46,256 nucleotides of DNA from Nostoc sp. KVJ20 (lineage in GTDB: Bacteria; Cyanobacteriota; Cyanobacteriia; Cyanobacteriales; Nostocaceae). Below the pieces are notes generated by a model. It ran no database searches and was not told the DNA's origin. It saw only the letters and a list, made by a program, of their open reading frames with translations. Shown here piece after piece: positions 15,421-24,334 of this stretch; positions within the stretch are counted from its first letter, which is position 1; each line of letters starts with the position of its first letter. A program made the position numbers and the translations under genes. The stretch lies in NCBI RefSeq assembly GCF_001712795.1, contig NZ_KV757714.1, forward strand, positions 1 to 46,256, given 5' to 3'.

Positions 15421-17457
15421 TTAATCTTCAAGTATCTCTAGTAATTGTGCCTCGCTTAACTGCGTAATCCCCAAGGAAATTGCTTTTTCTAATTTAGAGC
15501 CAGCATCTTCTCCTAGCACCAAATAATCTGTTTTCTTACTCACTGAATCAGTTACTTTTCCCCCAGCTTGTTGAATCAAAGCCTTCGCTTCATCTCGCTT
15601 TAAGGTTGGCAATGTACCCGTAATTACAAAAGTTTTACCCGCAAACTTTTGATTACCATCACCAACTGTTTTTGTTTCTTCTGTGGCAGTTAATTGTAAT
15701 TCTTCTGCTTGCAAGCGTTCTATCAACCTTTGATTAGCGTCAATCCGAAACCACTGGTACACAGATTGAGCAATTTCAGCACCAATACCGTAAATGCCTT
15801 CAATGTCTGATTGCTTGGCTGTAGCTAACTGGTCTACGGTGAAATACTTCTGAGTCAACAATTGAGCATTCACACTGCCAACGTGACGAATGCCTAAACC
15901 ATATAATACCCTTGACCAAGGTTGATTTTTTGATTGAGCGATCGCATCAATCAATTTCTCTGCCGACTTTTTCCCCATCCTTTCTAATGCAGATAACTTC
16001 TCTGCTGTCAACTCATATAAATCGGCAACGGAATGCACCAATCCTTTATCAACGAGTTGATACACCAATTTTTCCCCCATGCCTTTAATATCCAAGGCAT
16101 CACGACTTACCCAATGTTCTATGGAACCTTTGAGAATCGCTGCACAGGAAGCATTGACACACCGCGTCACCGCCTCACCTGATTCTCGCACCACCAATTG
16201 ACCACAGACTGGGCAATGGGTGGGCATAACAAAGGGTTCGGTATCAGCAGGACGCAGTTCTTTAATTACCCTCACCACTTCTGGAATGATTTCCCCAGCT
16301 TTGCGGACAATGACAGTATCGCCAATGCGGATGTCTAATTGAGTAATGCGATCGCTATTATGTAAAGTTGCACGGGAAACTGTTGTCCCCGCTAGTTGCA
16401 CAGGGCGCATCTCGGCTAATGGAGTTAACGCCCCCGTTCTCCCAACATTCACAGCAATATTTTCTACACGGGTAGGCGCTTCTTCGGCTGGGTACTTTAA
16501 AGCGATCGCCCAGCGGGGAAATTTCTGCGTAAATCCTAGCTGTTCTTGAAGTTTAAAAGAATTCAGCTTCACTACTACCCCATCAGTCATGTAGGGTAAA
16601 TTCAGCCGTTCCGTGTCCCAATATTCATAATATTTTGCTACTTCTGCGATCGAGGCACACAGTTTGTGGTTAGGGTTGACTCGAAAACCCATCTTTTCCA
16701 ACAACTCCAACGCTTCCCATTGGGTATTGGCAATACTGGTGTCATCTCTACCAGGAATGTGCAGGGTGTAGCCAAAGAAATCTAACCGCCGTTTAGCGAC
16801 AATGCGAGAGTCTAATTGCCTGAGTGTACCAGCTGCGGCATTGCGAGGATTGGCAAATAATTGCTCACCTGCTTTTTGTCTTTCCTCGTTGATTTGTTTA
16901 AATACTTCTAAAGGCAGAAACGCCTCGCCTCGCACTTCCACTCTTTCCAGAATTTCTAACCCTTCAAAATTCAAACGCAAGGGAATTGAGCGAATTGTCC
17001 GCACATTTTGGGTGATATCTTCACCCGTCACTCCATCACCCCTAGTTGTCCCCCTAACTAGAATGCCATTTTGGTAGGTAAGAGCCAAAGCAGAACCATC
17101 AATTTTCAGTTCAGTGACATATTCCACTGATTCTATTTTTGGTAATTGTCGCCGCCAACGCTGATCCCACCCTTTCAACTCATCGATATTGAATGCATTC
17201 TCCAGACTATACAAAGGGATATTATGCCGCACCGAGGTAAACTGCGTTGCTGGTCTTTCACCCACGCGCTGAGTCGGACTATCGGGTGCTGTCAATTCTG
17301 GATATTGAATTTCCAGTTGTTGTAATTCTCGATATAGTTGGTCATAGACTGCATCCTCCATGATTGGAGTATCTAAGACGTAATAAGCATAGCTGGCTTG
17401 TTGCAATAACTGGCGCAATTCTTCTGTGCGCTTTACTTCAGGCTTAATCTGTGTCAT
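15421..17457 (-). CDS. ligA: NAD-dependent DNA ligase LigA
   Basis: A 678-residue replicative DNA ligase of normal length that seals nicks using NAD. Order of domains: Ia (residues 1-65, with YYVLDTPIMEDAVYDQLYRE), the nucleotidyltransferase with adenylated Lys118 in ELKIDG and the RGDGVTGEDITQN block, and the OB fold. A four-Cys zinc site follows (CPVCGQL...CVNASC, about residues 418-441). The helix-hairpin-helix region has ALDIKGMGEKL and LYGLGIRHVG. A C-terminal BRCT domain starts near 595 (FAGKTFVITGTLPTLKRDEA). All key residues are intact. It is monocistronic. The ATG at 17457 matches the family start. Confidence 0.97.
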   Translation of the reverse strand: MTQIKPEVKRTEELRQLLQQASYAYYVLDTPIMEDAVYDQLYRELQQLEIQYPELTAPDSPTQRVGERPATQFTSVRHNIPLYSLENAFNIDELKGWDQRWRRQLPKIESVEYVTELKIDGSALALTYQNGILVRGTTRGDGVTGEDITQNVRTIRSIPLRLNFEGLEILERVEVRGEAFLPLEVFKQINEERQKAGEQLFANPRNAAAGTLRQLDSRIVAKRRLDFFGYTLHIPGRDDTSIANTQWEALELLEKMGFRVNPNHKLCASIAEVAKYYEYWDTERLNLPYMTDGVVVKLNSFKLQEQLGFTQKFPRWAIALKYPAEEAPTRVENIAVNVGRTGALTPLAEMRPVQLAGTTVSRATLHNSDRITQLDIRIGDTVIVRKAGEIIPEVVRVIKELRPADTEPFVMPTHCPVCGQLVVRESGEAVTRCVNASCAAILKGSIEHWVSRDALDIKGMGEKLVYQLVDKGLVHSVADLYELTAEKLSALERMGKKSAEKLIDAIAQSKNQPWSRVLYGLGIRHVGSVNAQLLTQKYFTVDQLATAKQSDIEGIYGIGAEIAQSVYQWFRIDANQRLIERLQAEELQLTATEETKTVGDGNQKFAGKTFVITGTLPTLKRDEAKALIQQAGGKVTDSVSKKTDYLVLGEDAGSKLEKAISLGITQLSEAQLLEILED

Positions 17458-17586
17458 TAGAATTGTTACAAAATATCCTAGGAATAATTTACATACTACT
17501 TTTTGAGTAAGAATTCAGCACCCAGGAGTCAGAATTTAAAAGGAATACAGTAGGATTGGTACATTTATGTATCAATTTAACTATTG

Positions 17587-17662
17587 TGACTCCTGTTAGC
17601 GATAGCGGGGCGTTTAGCTCATTCTGACTCCTGTTAGCGGATAGCTAAGGTTTAGCCCATTC
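17587..17662. repeat. two 38-bp tandem repeats at the 3' end of a gene
   Basis: Unit 1 (17587-17624) and unit 2 (17625-17662) both begin TGACTCCTGTTAGCG and end TTTAGC(T/C)CATTC, with a third partial TGACTTTTT after. The repeat supplies the stop codon (17614-17616) and the last 15 or so codons of the methyltransferase on the minus strand. Confidence 0.7.
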
Positions 17663-18627
17663 TGACTTTTTGAGGATAGCTTAAATTCTACTAAAACCAT
17701 ATCTGCGGCAACAGTTCCATTAACGCGATCGCGCATTAATTGACGAGAGAAGATTTTCCAAAATAGACTAGGATCTTTGATTATTGCTTGGAGTAGTCTC
17801 AACTTCGATACTGTTTGATTTTTGCCGAATTTAGATAAACTAAAATTGTTTGCTGCTCGTGCGATCGCAGAATTTGCCGGTGGCATATAAAATTTTATCT
17901 CACAGCCTAATTGACGTGCTAGTTCTTCGTAAGATTTTTTACTAAAACGTAGTATATGATGTGGTGGATGATTTAATATATCAAACCAATCTGATTCAAC
18001 TGACATTGGTGAATAAGGAGTACTAATCAAGATACTACCCATCGGTTTCAGAACAGAAAGCATTGATGCAATAAATTCCTTTGGTTGGCTAATATGTTCC
18101 AAGCAATGAAAAGACAAGACATAGTTAAACTTTTCACTAGAAAATTTATTGTAAAAACTCTCAATTGTTTCACAATAAACTTCAAATCCTCTTTTCTGAC
18201 ATTGGTCAACAGATTCTAGAGTTGTATCCAAGCCAACTATACGAGTATTTGAAAGTTTTTTAGCGGCAATTTCAAGAAAATTACCTCCTCCGCAGCCCAC
18301 ATCTAAGACAGAAATCGAGTTTTGTCTTTCTCGCTTTTTTATTTGCTCAATAACCGCAAACCATTCCCATCTAGATTCTGGATAATAACCAACTCTTGTA
18401 GTAACCCATTGATAAAATGACTGGCTACCTGCTTCTAGAGGGAAAGCATATTCAAGTGAGCAATTTTTACATTGCTGTATTTCATAGTCTATGATTTCAA
18501 TTTTTTCTGGAGGCTTTTCGGCAAAATAATCTTCTAATTCGCTGATAATATTTTTTTGAGATAATGAACGAATATGGATACTATCATGGTTGCAAACAGG
18601 ACATTTATTTGAAAGATTTTCAGACAT
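17614..18627 (-). CDS. SAM-dependent methyltransferase with N-terminal zinc ribbon
   Basis: A 337-residue protein. Two Cys pairs (C9-C12 in CPVCNHD and C53-C56 in CKNCSLEY) form a likely zinc-binding ribbon of the kind found in sugar- and natural-product-modifying methyltransferases. The methyltransferase core follows: VLDVGCGGGNF (motif I, 109-115), GLDTT, FNYVLSFHCLEHI and LKPMGSILISTPY. It belongs to the broad Methyltransf_23/11 type; the substrate is unknown but polysaccharide or glycolipid biosynthesis is plausible for this architecture. The C-terminus (LNLSYPLTGVRMS) is encoded by a 38-bp tandem repeat and probably differs from homologues. The ATG at 18627 is the natural start before SENLSNKCPVC. 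Confidence 0.82.
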   Translation of the reverse strand: MSENLSNKCPVCNHDSIHIRSLSQKNIISELEDYFAEKPPEKIEIIDYEIQQCKNCSLEYAFPLEAGSQSFYQWVTTRVGYYPESRWEWFAVIEQIKKRERQNSISVLDVGCGGGNFLEIAAKKLSNTRIVGLDTTLESVDQCQKRGFEVYCETIESFYNKFSSEKFNYVLSFHCLEHISQPKEFIASMLSVLKPMGSILISTPYSPMSVESDWFDILNHPPHHILRFSKKSYEELARQLGCEIKFYMPPANSAIARAANNFSLSKFGKNQTVSKLRLLQAIIKDPSLFWKIFSRQLMRDRVNGTVAADMVLVEFKLSSKSQNGLNLSYPLTGVRMS

Positions 18628-18742
18628 AATAAACGTTGAGTGATCTATTTCTTAATGTGTTTAGTTAGAGTTTACTATGCTTTTTATGCTCTGCTAGATT
18701 TATGTTTTCCGTAATATGGCAGTTTTTTGAGGCGGGGAAAGT

Positions 18743-19819
18743 ATGAATAAATTTTTGCAAAATACACCTGCAATTATTATTGCACACCGAGGTGCTAGCG
18801 GCTATCGTCTAGAACATACTTTAGCTGCTTATGAATTAGGCATCGCACTAGGCGCTGATTATATTGAACTTGATTTAGTTCCCACCAAAGACGGTGTTTT
18901 AATTGCTCGTCACGAAAATGAGATTTCTGAAACCACTGATGTTGCTAACCATGCAGAATTTGCTCACCGTCAAACCACTAAAATAATTGATGGCGAATCG
19001 AAAACTGGCTGGTTTACTGAAGACTTTACCCTGGCAGAAATAAAAACACTACGAGCTAAGGAGCGAATTCCACAACTGCGTAGGCGTAGCCCGCCGCAGG
19101 CATCGCAAAATACCACCTATGATGGACTCTTAGAAATTCCCACTCTCCAAGAAATCATCGATTTAGTCAAGGTTAAAAGTGCCGAAATTAATCGGGAGAT
19201 TGGTATTTACCCAGAAACTAAGCACCCAACTTACTTTCAATCTATTGGGTTAGCCCTAGAAGCACCCCTACTTGCAACTTTGACAGCTAACGGTTATCAG
19301 GGCGCTAATGCACCTGTTTTCATTCAGTCTTTTGAAGTGAGTAATTTGCAAGATTTATCTACAAAGACTGATTTACCTCTGGTGCAATTGCTAAATGACA
19401 GTGGTAAACCTTATGATTTTGTGGTTAGTGGCTGCGTAGGCGTTGGCGTAGCCTCTCGTAGAGAAGCCCGCCGTAGGCATCGCACTTATGCAGATTTAGC
19501 CACTGCATCAGGTTTAAGGGAAATTGCTAAATATGCACAAGCGGTTGGGATTCATAAAAATTTACTGGTTCCGAGAGACAGGAATGGTAAATTGCAATCG
19601 CCTACATCTTTAGTCACAGATGCTCATGCGGCTGGTTTGCTGGTTCATGTCTGGACTTTCCGCAATGAAGACTGCTTTTTACCCCTGGACTTTCAAGGAA
19701 ATCCCCAAGGGGAATATGAATTATTTTTCAGCTTAGGTGTTGATGGCGTATTTACTGACTACCCAGATACGGCTTTTGCTGTCACCGAAAAGCTTCGCTC
19801 TAAACTTGGTTCTCCATGA
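18743..19819 (+). CDS. glpQ: glycerophosphodiester phosphodiesterase with two in-frame repeat insertions
   Basis: A 358-residue GDPD TIM-barrel enzyme that cleaves glycerophosphodiesters to glycerol-3-phosphate and alcohols. Visible active-site parts: AHRGASGYRLEHT with His15, the metal ligands Glu42 and Asp44 in IELDLVPTKDG, and His57 in ARHENE. VDGVFTDYPDTA ends the barrel. There is no signal peptide, so it is probably cytoplasmic. Two stretches are foreign to the family: LRRRSPPQAS (about residues 112-121) and GCVGVGVASRREARRRH (about 233-249). Both are translations of a GC-rich palindromic repeat (19077-19107 and 19433-19484), and both keep frame and fall between conserved blocks. GAGG lies about 12 bases before the ATG. 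It is probably still active. Confidence 0.9.
   Translation: MNKFLQNTPAIIIAHRGASGYRLEHTLAAYELGIALGADYIELDLVPTKDGVLIARHENEISETTDVANHAEFAHRQTTKIIDGESKTGWFTEDFTLAEIKTLRAKERIPQLRRRSPPQASQNTTYDGLLEIPTLQEIIDLVKVKSAEINREIGIYPETKHPTYFQSIGLALEAPLLATLTANGYQGANAPVFIQSFEVSNLQDLSTKTDLPLVQLLNDSGKPYDFVVSGCVGVGVASRREARRRHRTYADLATASGLREIAKYAQAVGIHKNLLVPRDRNGKLQSPTSLVTDAHAAGLLVHVWTFRNEDCFLPLDFQGNPQGEYELFFSLGVDGVFTDYPDTAFAVTEKLRSKLGSP
19077..19107. repeat. palindromic repeat inserted in the GDPD gene, copy 1
   Basis: A 31-bp element beginning TGCGTAGGCGTAGCCCG and ending CAGGCATCGCA, inverted at its tips (TGCG/CGCA). It is translated in frame within the GDPD gene. Confidence 0.75.
19433..19484. repeat. palindromic repeat inserted in the GDPD gene, copy 2
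   Basis: A 52-bp longer version of copy 1: same ends (TGCGTAGGCGT and GTAGGCATCGCA), with an extra internal palindrome (CCTCTCGTAGAGAAG). It is translated in frame within the same gene. Confidence 0.75.
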
Positions 19820-19860
19820 AATTCGAGAGCATAAAATCAAAATTGCAGTAATGCACAATA

Positions 19861-19893
19861 AGATTCCCGAATGATTAAATAAGTCGGGAATCT
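19861..19893. terminator. bidirectional intrinsic terminator
   Basis: AGATTCCCGA (19861-19870) and TCGGGAATCT (19884-19893) form a perfect 10-bp stem between two convergent genes (GDPD gene and methyltransferase). A T-run (TTTTT) follows at about 19906 on the plus strand; short A/T runs flank the other side. Confidence 0.75.
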
Positions 19894-19907
19894 GAGATTT
19901 AGCATTT

Positions 19908-20603
19908 TTACAAACTAGTCATCACCTGAGCTAATTGATTAGATAAATCCATTACAGACTCCTGACCTTTTTTAAATAAAACGCCAGCTAAAAAATAATA
20001 ATCGCCAGAATAAAATGCCATCTTGTTTTTTTGGAGTTCTTTTATGTGGTTCTTTACCTTGGGATCAGAGCTATAGTAGCCAAACTGCAAAGGTAAGACC
20101 ATGAAATTTTGAACATAGTAACCATTTTGCTTGGCTAAGTTCAACGTATTGATTGGATTAGAAAAGCTAGCTATTAAAACCAACACATTTTCATAACCTA
20201 ATGATAAAAGCTCGTTGGTAATTGTAGCTCCATCTATGCCTCCAAATAAGAGTGGCATATAAATATCATTATCTGGTGCGGGTAAATATGGTGGATTGGC
20301 TACAAGGTAATCGGCATGGGGTTGAGAAGAATTAAACAAAGATGAATTATGGATGATGTATTTATTGGTGAGATTGTATTCATCAATGGTTGAATTTGCA
20401 ACTTTCCATGCAGAAGTATTTAACTCAAACCCCTGGATGATTCCATCAAACTTATTTCTCAATAAGGAATTAATTACAGGGCTGCCATCTCCTGAGCCAA
20501 ACTCAACAATAGATTCGGAATTTTTACAATTTCTAATAACAAAGCTTTCTAAGCAGTTTGAGTAGAAATTAGATTCTTCAGGACAAAAAAAGATATCTTT
20601 CAT
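19908..20603 (-). CDS. N-methyltransferase with NPPY motif (HemK/RsmC-like fold)
   Basis: A 231-residue class I methyltransferase. Motif I is VEFGSGDGSP (about residues 33-42). The acceptor motif NPPY (103-106, in VANPPYLPAPDND) is the signature of enzymes that methylate planar amide or amine nitrogen in protein Gln or in nucleic-acid bases. The overall look (GFELNTSAWKVAN, then FGGIDGATITNELLSLG) is close to HemK/PrmC-type release-factor or small-molecule methyltransferases, but it is short and the C-terminal half is divergent (FYSGDYYFLAGVLFKK). The gene is AT-rich. The ATG at 20603 is followed by KDIFFCPEE. Fold firm, substrate uncertain. Confidence 0.75.
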   Translation of the reverse strand: MKDIFFCPEESNFYSNCLESFVIRNCKNSESIVEFGSGDGSPVINSLLRNKFDGIIQGFELNTSAWKVANSTIDEYNLTNKYIIHNSSLFNSSQPHADYLVANPPYLPAPDNDIYMPLLFGGIDGATITNELLSLGYENVLVLIASFSNPINTLNLAKQNGYYVQNFMVLPLQFGYYSSDPKVKNHIKELQKNKMAFYSGDYYFLAGVLFKKGQESVMDLSNQLAQVMTSL

Positions 20604-21029
20604 TTGACTAAAATTCAGACGTAAGGTAGAATCAAGCTAATAGGAAATTGTTTATCAACTTGTATTAAGACAATAAAAAACTGTCCCTTTAGCAAAGAAG
20701 GCTAAAGAAATTTATTTGCAGGTGAATTAGCAATAGAACAGGAGTCAGAATTCAGACTTCAGAATACTCTACCCACAAAGGGATAGAGTTTTAAGGCGAG
20801 AATATTTTATTTTTTTGCCCACTATTCCACTCGCTTTTAAGCAATACTCGTCACCCACTCGTACAGAATTAATACCTGTTTTATAACCGGAGGCGGAGTG
20901 TCTCCGGCTCCGATTTTCAGTTCTGAATTCTTCTTATAAAATGACTTAGGAATGCCAAATTAAAACGCTAAGAATAACCTGCTATTTTGAAGTTTTAATT
21001 GTTGGGATTTCTCACAAGAGTAAAGTGGC
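20604..21029. other. 426-base spacer with small hairpins
   Basis: CTTTAGC-AAAGAAG-GCTAAAG (20687-20707), an AGAATTCAGACTTCAGAATA repeat scrap near 20750 and a GGAGGCGGAGTGTCTCCGGC hairpin near 20888 are visible. The promoter of the methyltransferase lies at the left and the 3' end of the next gene at the right. No gene is supported. Confidence 0.5.
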
Positions 21030-22127
21030 TTATTCTGCTTGGCGTATTGATTGTATAACAGCAGCAGCGGCGCGATCGCTCATGAGTTTCTGTTGGTCGT
21101 ACCCAAGCACCAGTTCCCACGCATCATTGGGATATCGTTCTGCTAATGGCAAAGCCACATCATCTAACATCCAACGACCGTGGCGTTCATCTTCCCTGAT
21201 GTGCAGTTCCCAATAACCCACCGCTACTTCAGAGAGTTCCAATCGTTGCGCCGCAACTAAATAATTCTTGTAAACCGCAGGGCCAGCAACTTCAAAATAG
21301 GTCAACCCGCCGCCATAACGCAGAAAATCGCGTTTGCGCTCAGTCACCAGAAAGTTATGATTGGTAGAAGCCAACACTTCCCAAGGTACTAAATCAAAAT
21401 ATGCCTCTGGTTTAGTGTTCATTCCAAATTCAGCCAGCATTTGGGCGAAAAATGTCGAGTGCTTGCGAGATAAACGACCATTGCCGTATTCTTCTATAAG
21501 TACCCGCATCAGCGTACACTGCACTTCATTCGCAGTACCACCCAAAATCCGGGAAAGATGACTCGCTTCAACCAAGCCATCAAAGGAGCCGATCGCTAGC
21601 AAGTGACGATAACCAGCTTCAGTCATTTCTTCACGAACATAGCGGCTACTCTCCGACATCAGCGGATCTAAATCGGCAGATGTGCGCTCAATTAAAGCTT
21701 GTTTTACATCCAATTGTCGCAGTGCAGCCACATCAATTTGTGCGAGTTCCCAGTTTTGCCAAGCTGCTTCAATTTGGTCACGACATGAGTACAAATACAG
21801 CGATCGCTCGTTGGTATAATTGTGCAAATCGTCGTACCAGAACAGCTTTAGGCGATTAATTCGATAAAGTATCCGTTGCAGAAAACGGTGAGCCTGTTCA
21901 TCAGAGCGATCGTTTCCATACGCAGCACGAATTGCGGTTGAGAGCGCCTGTTCAAACTCACTGGCTCTTGAAGGCTTGACATCCAGTTTATGATCCAAAT
22001 CCTCCATTGCCAGCAGTTCTATAAATTGCTCCTCAGCACGGTCATACTTGGTAATTGTTCTTTCTTCAGTTTGCGTGCTATTTTTCGCAGCCCCAGCTTT
22101 CGGAAATATAACTAAATTGCTTTGCAT
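21030..22127 (-). CDS. iron-containing haem-oxygenase-like (HDO) enzyme
   Basis: A 365-residue protein with the conserved metal-ligand pattern of the haem-oxygenase-like di-iron superfamily (PF14518, iron-containing redox enzyme). Helix ligands are Glu166/167 (YVREEMTEAG), EEYGNGRLSRKH (Glu212-213 and His223) and HIREDERHGRWMLDD (His309, Asp313, His316). Members include UndA, SznF and CADD, which activate O2 for oxidative decarboxylation, N-oxygenation or ring formation. No accessory biosynthetic gene is adjacent, so the substrate is unknown. The ATG at 22127 is chosen; a GTG at 22169 would add 14 residues without a better ribosome-binding site. A non-conserved, polar first 40 residues precede the helical core. 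Ligand set complete, so probably active. Confidence 0.75.
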   Translation of the reverse strand: MQSNLVIFPKAGAAKNSTQTEERTITKYDRAEEQFIELLAMEDLDHKLDVKPSRASEFEQALSTAIRAAYGNDRSDEQAHRFLQRILYRINRLKLFWYDDLHNYTNERSLYLYSCRDQIEAAWQNWELAQIDVAALRQLDVKQALIERTSADLDPLMSESSRYVREEMTEAGYRHLLAIGSFDGLVEASHLSRILGGTANEVQCTLMRVLIEEYGNGRLSRKHSTFFAQMLAEFGMNTKPEAYFDLVPWEVLASTNHNFLVTERKRDFLRYGGGLTYFEVAGPAVYKNYLVAAQRLELSEVAVGYWELHIREDERHGRWMLDDVALPLAERYPNDAWELVLGYDQQKLMSDRAAAAVIQSIRQAE

Positions 22128-22255
22128 GGAATCTTCGGTACCTTTGGAAAAGTGATAAATTACTTTCACCTCTAATATCTAGGTTTCCACACCAGTAGCT
22201 TTCTGTACCTCTTTCCTTGGTTATAAAGAAAAATTAAGTTTAGAAGAGAAGGACT

Positions 22256-22302
22256 AGTCCCCATTCCCCAGTCCCCAGTCCCCAATCCCCAATCCCTACT
22301 CC
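22256..22302. repeat. heptamer tandem repeat (CCCCAGT/CCCCAAT)
   Basis: About six units of CCCCAGT or CCCCAAT end exactly at the ftsI stop codon. Confidence 0.8.
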
Positions 22303-24141
22303 CTACGGCGTTTCCGTCCGTTGCTCAATCGCCTTACTTGGCGGAATCTCTTCAAGAGGAATCAGCGCTTCGATCACCGACTTCACAATTGGCGCAGCGA
22401 CAGTAGAACCATAAGCACTTTCTCCTTTTGGCTCATCCACCAGTGCGAACACTACATAGCGAGGAGATTCCACCGGTAAAATAGCCACAAAGCTGGTCAT
22501 TCTAGCACCCTTGATGTAGCCGCCAGAAGGACTAGCTTTTTGGGCTGTACCGGTTTTACCAGCAATCCGATATCCGGGAATTTGTGAAGCCTTCCCGCTG
22601 CCGTCAGTAACAACAGTTTCCATCATTTCCACAACCTTTTGGGCTGTTGCGGCTGAGAAAATTTGGCGTGGTATAGTGCGATTGGGTGAATCATGCATCT
22701 GCCCTTTGGTATCAATCAACCCTTGGACTACATGGGGTGTTACCAACTTACCGCCATTGGCTAAAGCACCGTGCATTTGCACTAGCTGTAACGGTGTCAT
22801 AGAAAAACCTTGCCCAAAAGAAGTAGTAGCTGGTTCAATTGGCGAAGCGATAAATTCTTCTTGACTTTTGAGCCGACCGCTAGCTTCAAAAGGTAAATCT
22901 GTATCAACTTTTTGTCCTAGCCCCAAGCGTTCTAGCCAGTTGTAATAGATTGAAGGCTTTAAGCGTTGGATAATTTTCACCATGCCAATGTTGCTAGAAT
23001 TTTGGAGGATTTGGGCAATGTTGATTTGCCCATAACCATTGTTCATCGCATTTTTGATGGTGTAATTAGCCACTCGAATAGAACCGGAGTCATTAAACAC
23101 ATCATCGGCTTTGATCACACCATTTTCCAGAGCGATCGCCACATTCAAAGGCTTAAAAGTCGATCCCGGTTCATAAAGATCCGCTACCGTCCAGTTTTTA
23201 AATAGGGAGATATTAGCTTTACCATATTCATTAGGGTTATAAGTAGGTTGAGAAACGAGGGCGAGTAAGGAACCATCCAACGCATCCATGACAATTACCG
23301 CCCCACGTTTGGCATTAAACTTATCCATCTGTTGTTTGAGCGCAACGCGGGCAATTCGTTGCAGACGACTATCAATAGTGAGTTGCAATCGCAAATCATC
23401 AAAATGCAAAAAACCTTCAGGGGCATGATCCGGCATCACTGAGCCATCACCCGACCGACTGAGCCGCACTGTTTGCACAGGACGTTCTAGCAACTTCTCT
23501 TGAGAGTATTCCACACCTGCTTGACCACGGCGGTCAATATTCACATAGCCCACCACATCAGCAACCAAATCGTCTGGCGGGTAAAATCGAGAGTATTTTT
23601 GAATCCACTCCAGGCCATTTAAGCGCAAAGAAATGACGCGATCGATCATTTCTTCTGGTATGGCTGGGGCAAGTATAATTCCGCTTTTTTTGCTTTGAAA
23701 AGTTTTTACCAATTCAGCAGTATCTTTTGCCAATATTGGGGCAAGTCGCTCTGCTATATCCTCATTAGACTTATCAAACAGCTTGGGATGAGCGTACAAA
23801 GTATACACAGGGCGGTCAATCGCCAACAGATTACTATTGCGATCTACCACCGGGCGACGCGGCATAAAAGGTCGCAAATTCAACATTTGCTGGCTGCGTG
23901 CCTGCTCAGTTAACTTTGGCCCCTTGACAATTTGGAGATTATACAATTTGATACCCAACCCCAACCCGGCTGCCATTAATACGCCCCAGACTATGAACAT
24001 TCGAGACTTGGTGGTGGATGTTTGGTCTTGGATCTTAGAGGCTAATCTTCCCAAAATCCCTTGTCTATAACCCTTTTGTCGCCTTGTAAAAGCTGAATTC
24101 CGAAACTTTCTAAATTTTGTTTTGCTTGGTGACTTCTGCAT
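22303..24141 (-). CDS. ftsI: penicillin-binding protein, FtsI/PBP2-type transpeptidase
   Basis: A 612-residue class B penicillin-binding protein that crosslinks septal or wall peptidoglycan. A cytoplasmic basic N-terminus (residues 1-45) and one membrane segment (about 48-66) precede the pedestal domain. The transpeptidase domain has all three motifs: Ser327-x-x-Lys330 (STFKP), Ser382-Ser-Asn384 and Lys519-Thr-Gly521 (KTGTAQ). Length and layout suit cyanobacterial FtsI. The gene upstream on the same strand (24335-25033) has FtsL topology, matching the ftsL-ftsI order of the division cluster in many bacteria, although rsmH, murE and others are absent here. The stop codon abuts a heptamer array. 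Confidence 0.93.
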   Translation of the reverse strand: MQKSPSKTKFRKFRNSAFTRRQKGYRQGILGRLASKIQDQTSTTKSRMFIVWGVLMAAGLGLGIKLYNLQIVKGPKLTEQARSQQMLNLRPFMPRRPVVDRNSNLLAIDRPVYTLYAHPKLFDKSNEDIAERLAPILAKDTAELVKTFQSKKSGIILAPAIPEEMIDRVISLRLNGLEWIQKYSRFYPPDDLVADVVGYVNIDRRGQAGVEYSQEKLLERPVQTVRLSRSGDGSVMPDHAPEGFLHFDDLRLQLTIDSRLQRIARVALKQQMDKFNAKRGAVIVMDALDGSLLALVSQPTYNPNEYGKANISLFKNWTVADLYEPGSTFKPLNVAIALENGVIKADDVFNDSGSIRVANYTIKNAMNNGYGQINIAQILQNSSNIGMVKIIQRLKPSIYYNWLERLGLGQKVDTDLPFEASGRLKSQEEFIASPIEPATTSFGQGFSMTPLQLVQMHGALANGGKLVTPHVVQGLIDTKGQMHDSPNRTIPRQIFSAATAQKVVEMMETVVTDGSGKASQIPGYRIAGKTGTAQKASPSGGYIKGARMTSFVAILPVESPRYVVFALVDEPKGESAYGSTVAAPIVKSVIEALIPLEEIPPSKAIEQRTETP

Positions 24142-24334
24142 TGGGTTCGTCCTTTGTCATTTGTCTTTTGTCATTTGCCACAAATCTGAGTCCTAATCAC
24201 TAATGACAAATGAATAATGACTCTTAACCTTTTACCAATTCTCCAAAATCAAGCTACAGATACAAGAGGTGGAAACTCAAATTGCAGCGTTTTTCATCTC
24301 TTTGAAGCACAATCTTCGCGATTACGAATTACGA
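24142..24334. repeat. inverted ATTTGTC heptamer repeats between ftsL-like gene and ftsI
   Basis: TTTGTCATTTGTCTTTTGTC (from 24153) and TAATGACAAATGAATAATGA (from 24201) are related in inverted orientation and could form a stem in the ftsL-like/ftsI intergenic mRNA. This may attenuate read-through or carry a separate ftsI promoter. Confidence 0.55.

Noticed and set aside
15198..15467. 89-codon ORF
   Set aside because: Starts in MITE copy B and ends antisense to ligA; no codon bias or start signal.
17614..18627. frameshift or truncation of the methyltransferase
   Set aside because: The core motifs are all present and the length is normal; only the extreme C-terminus is altered by the repeat.
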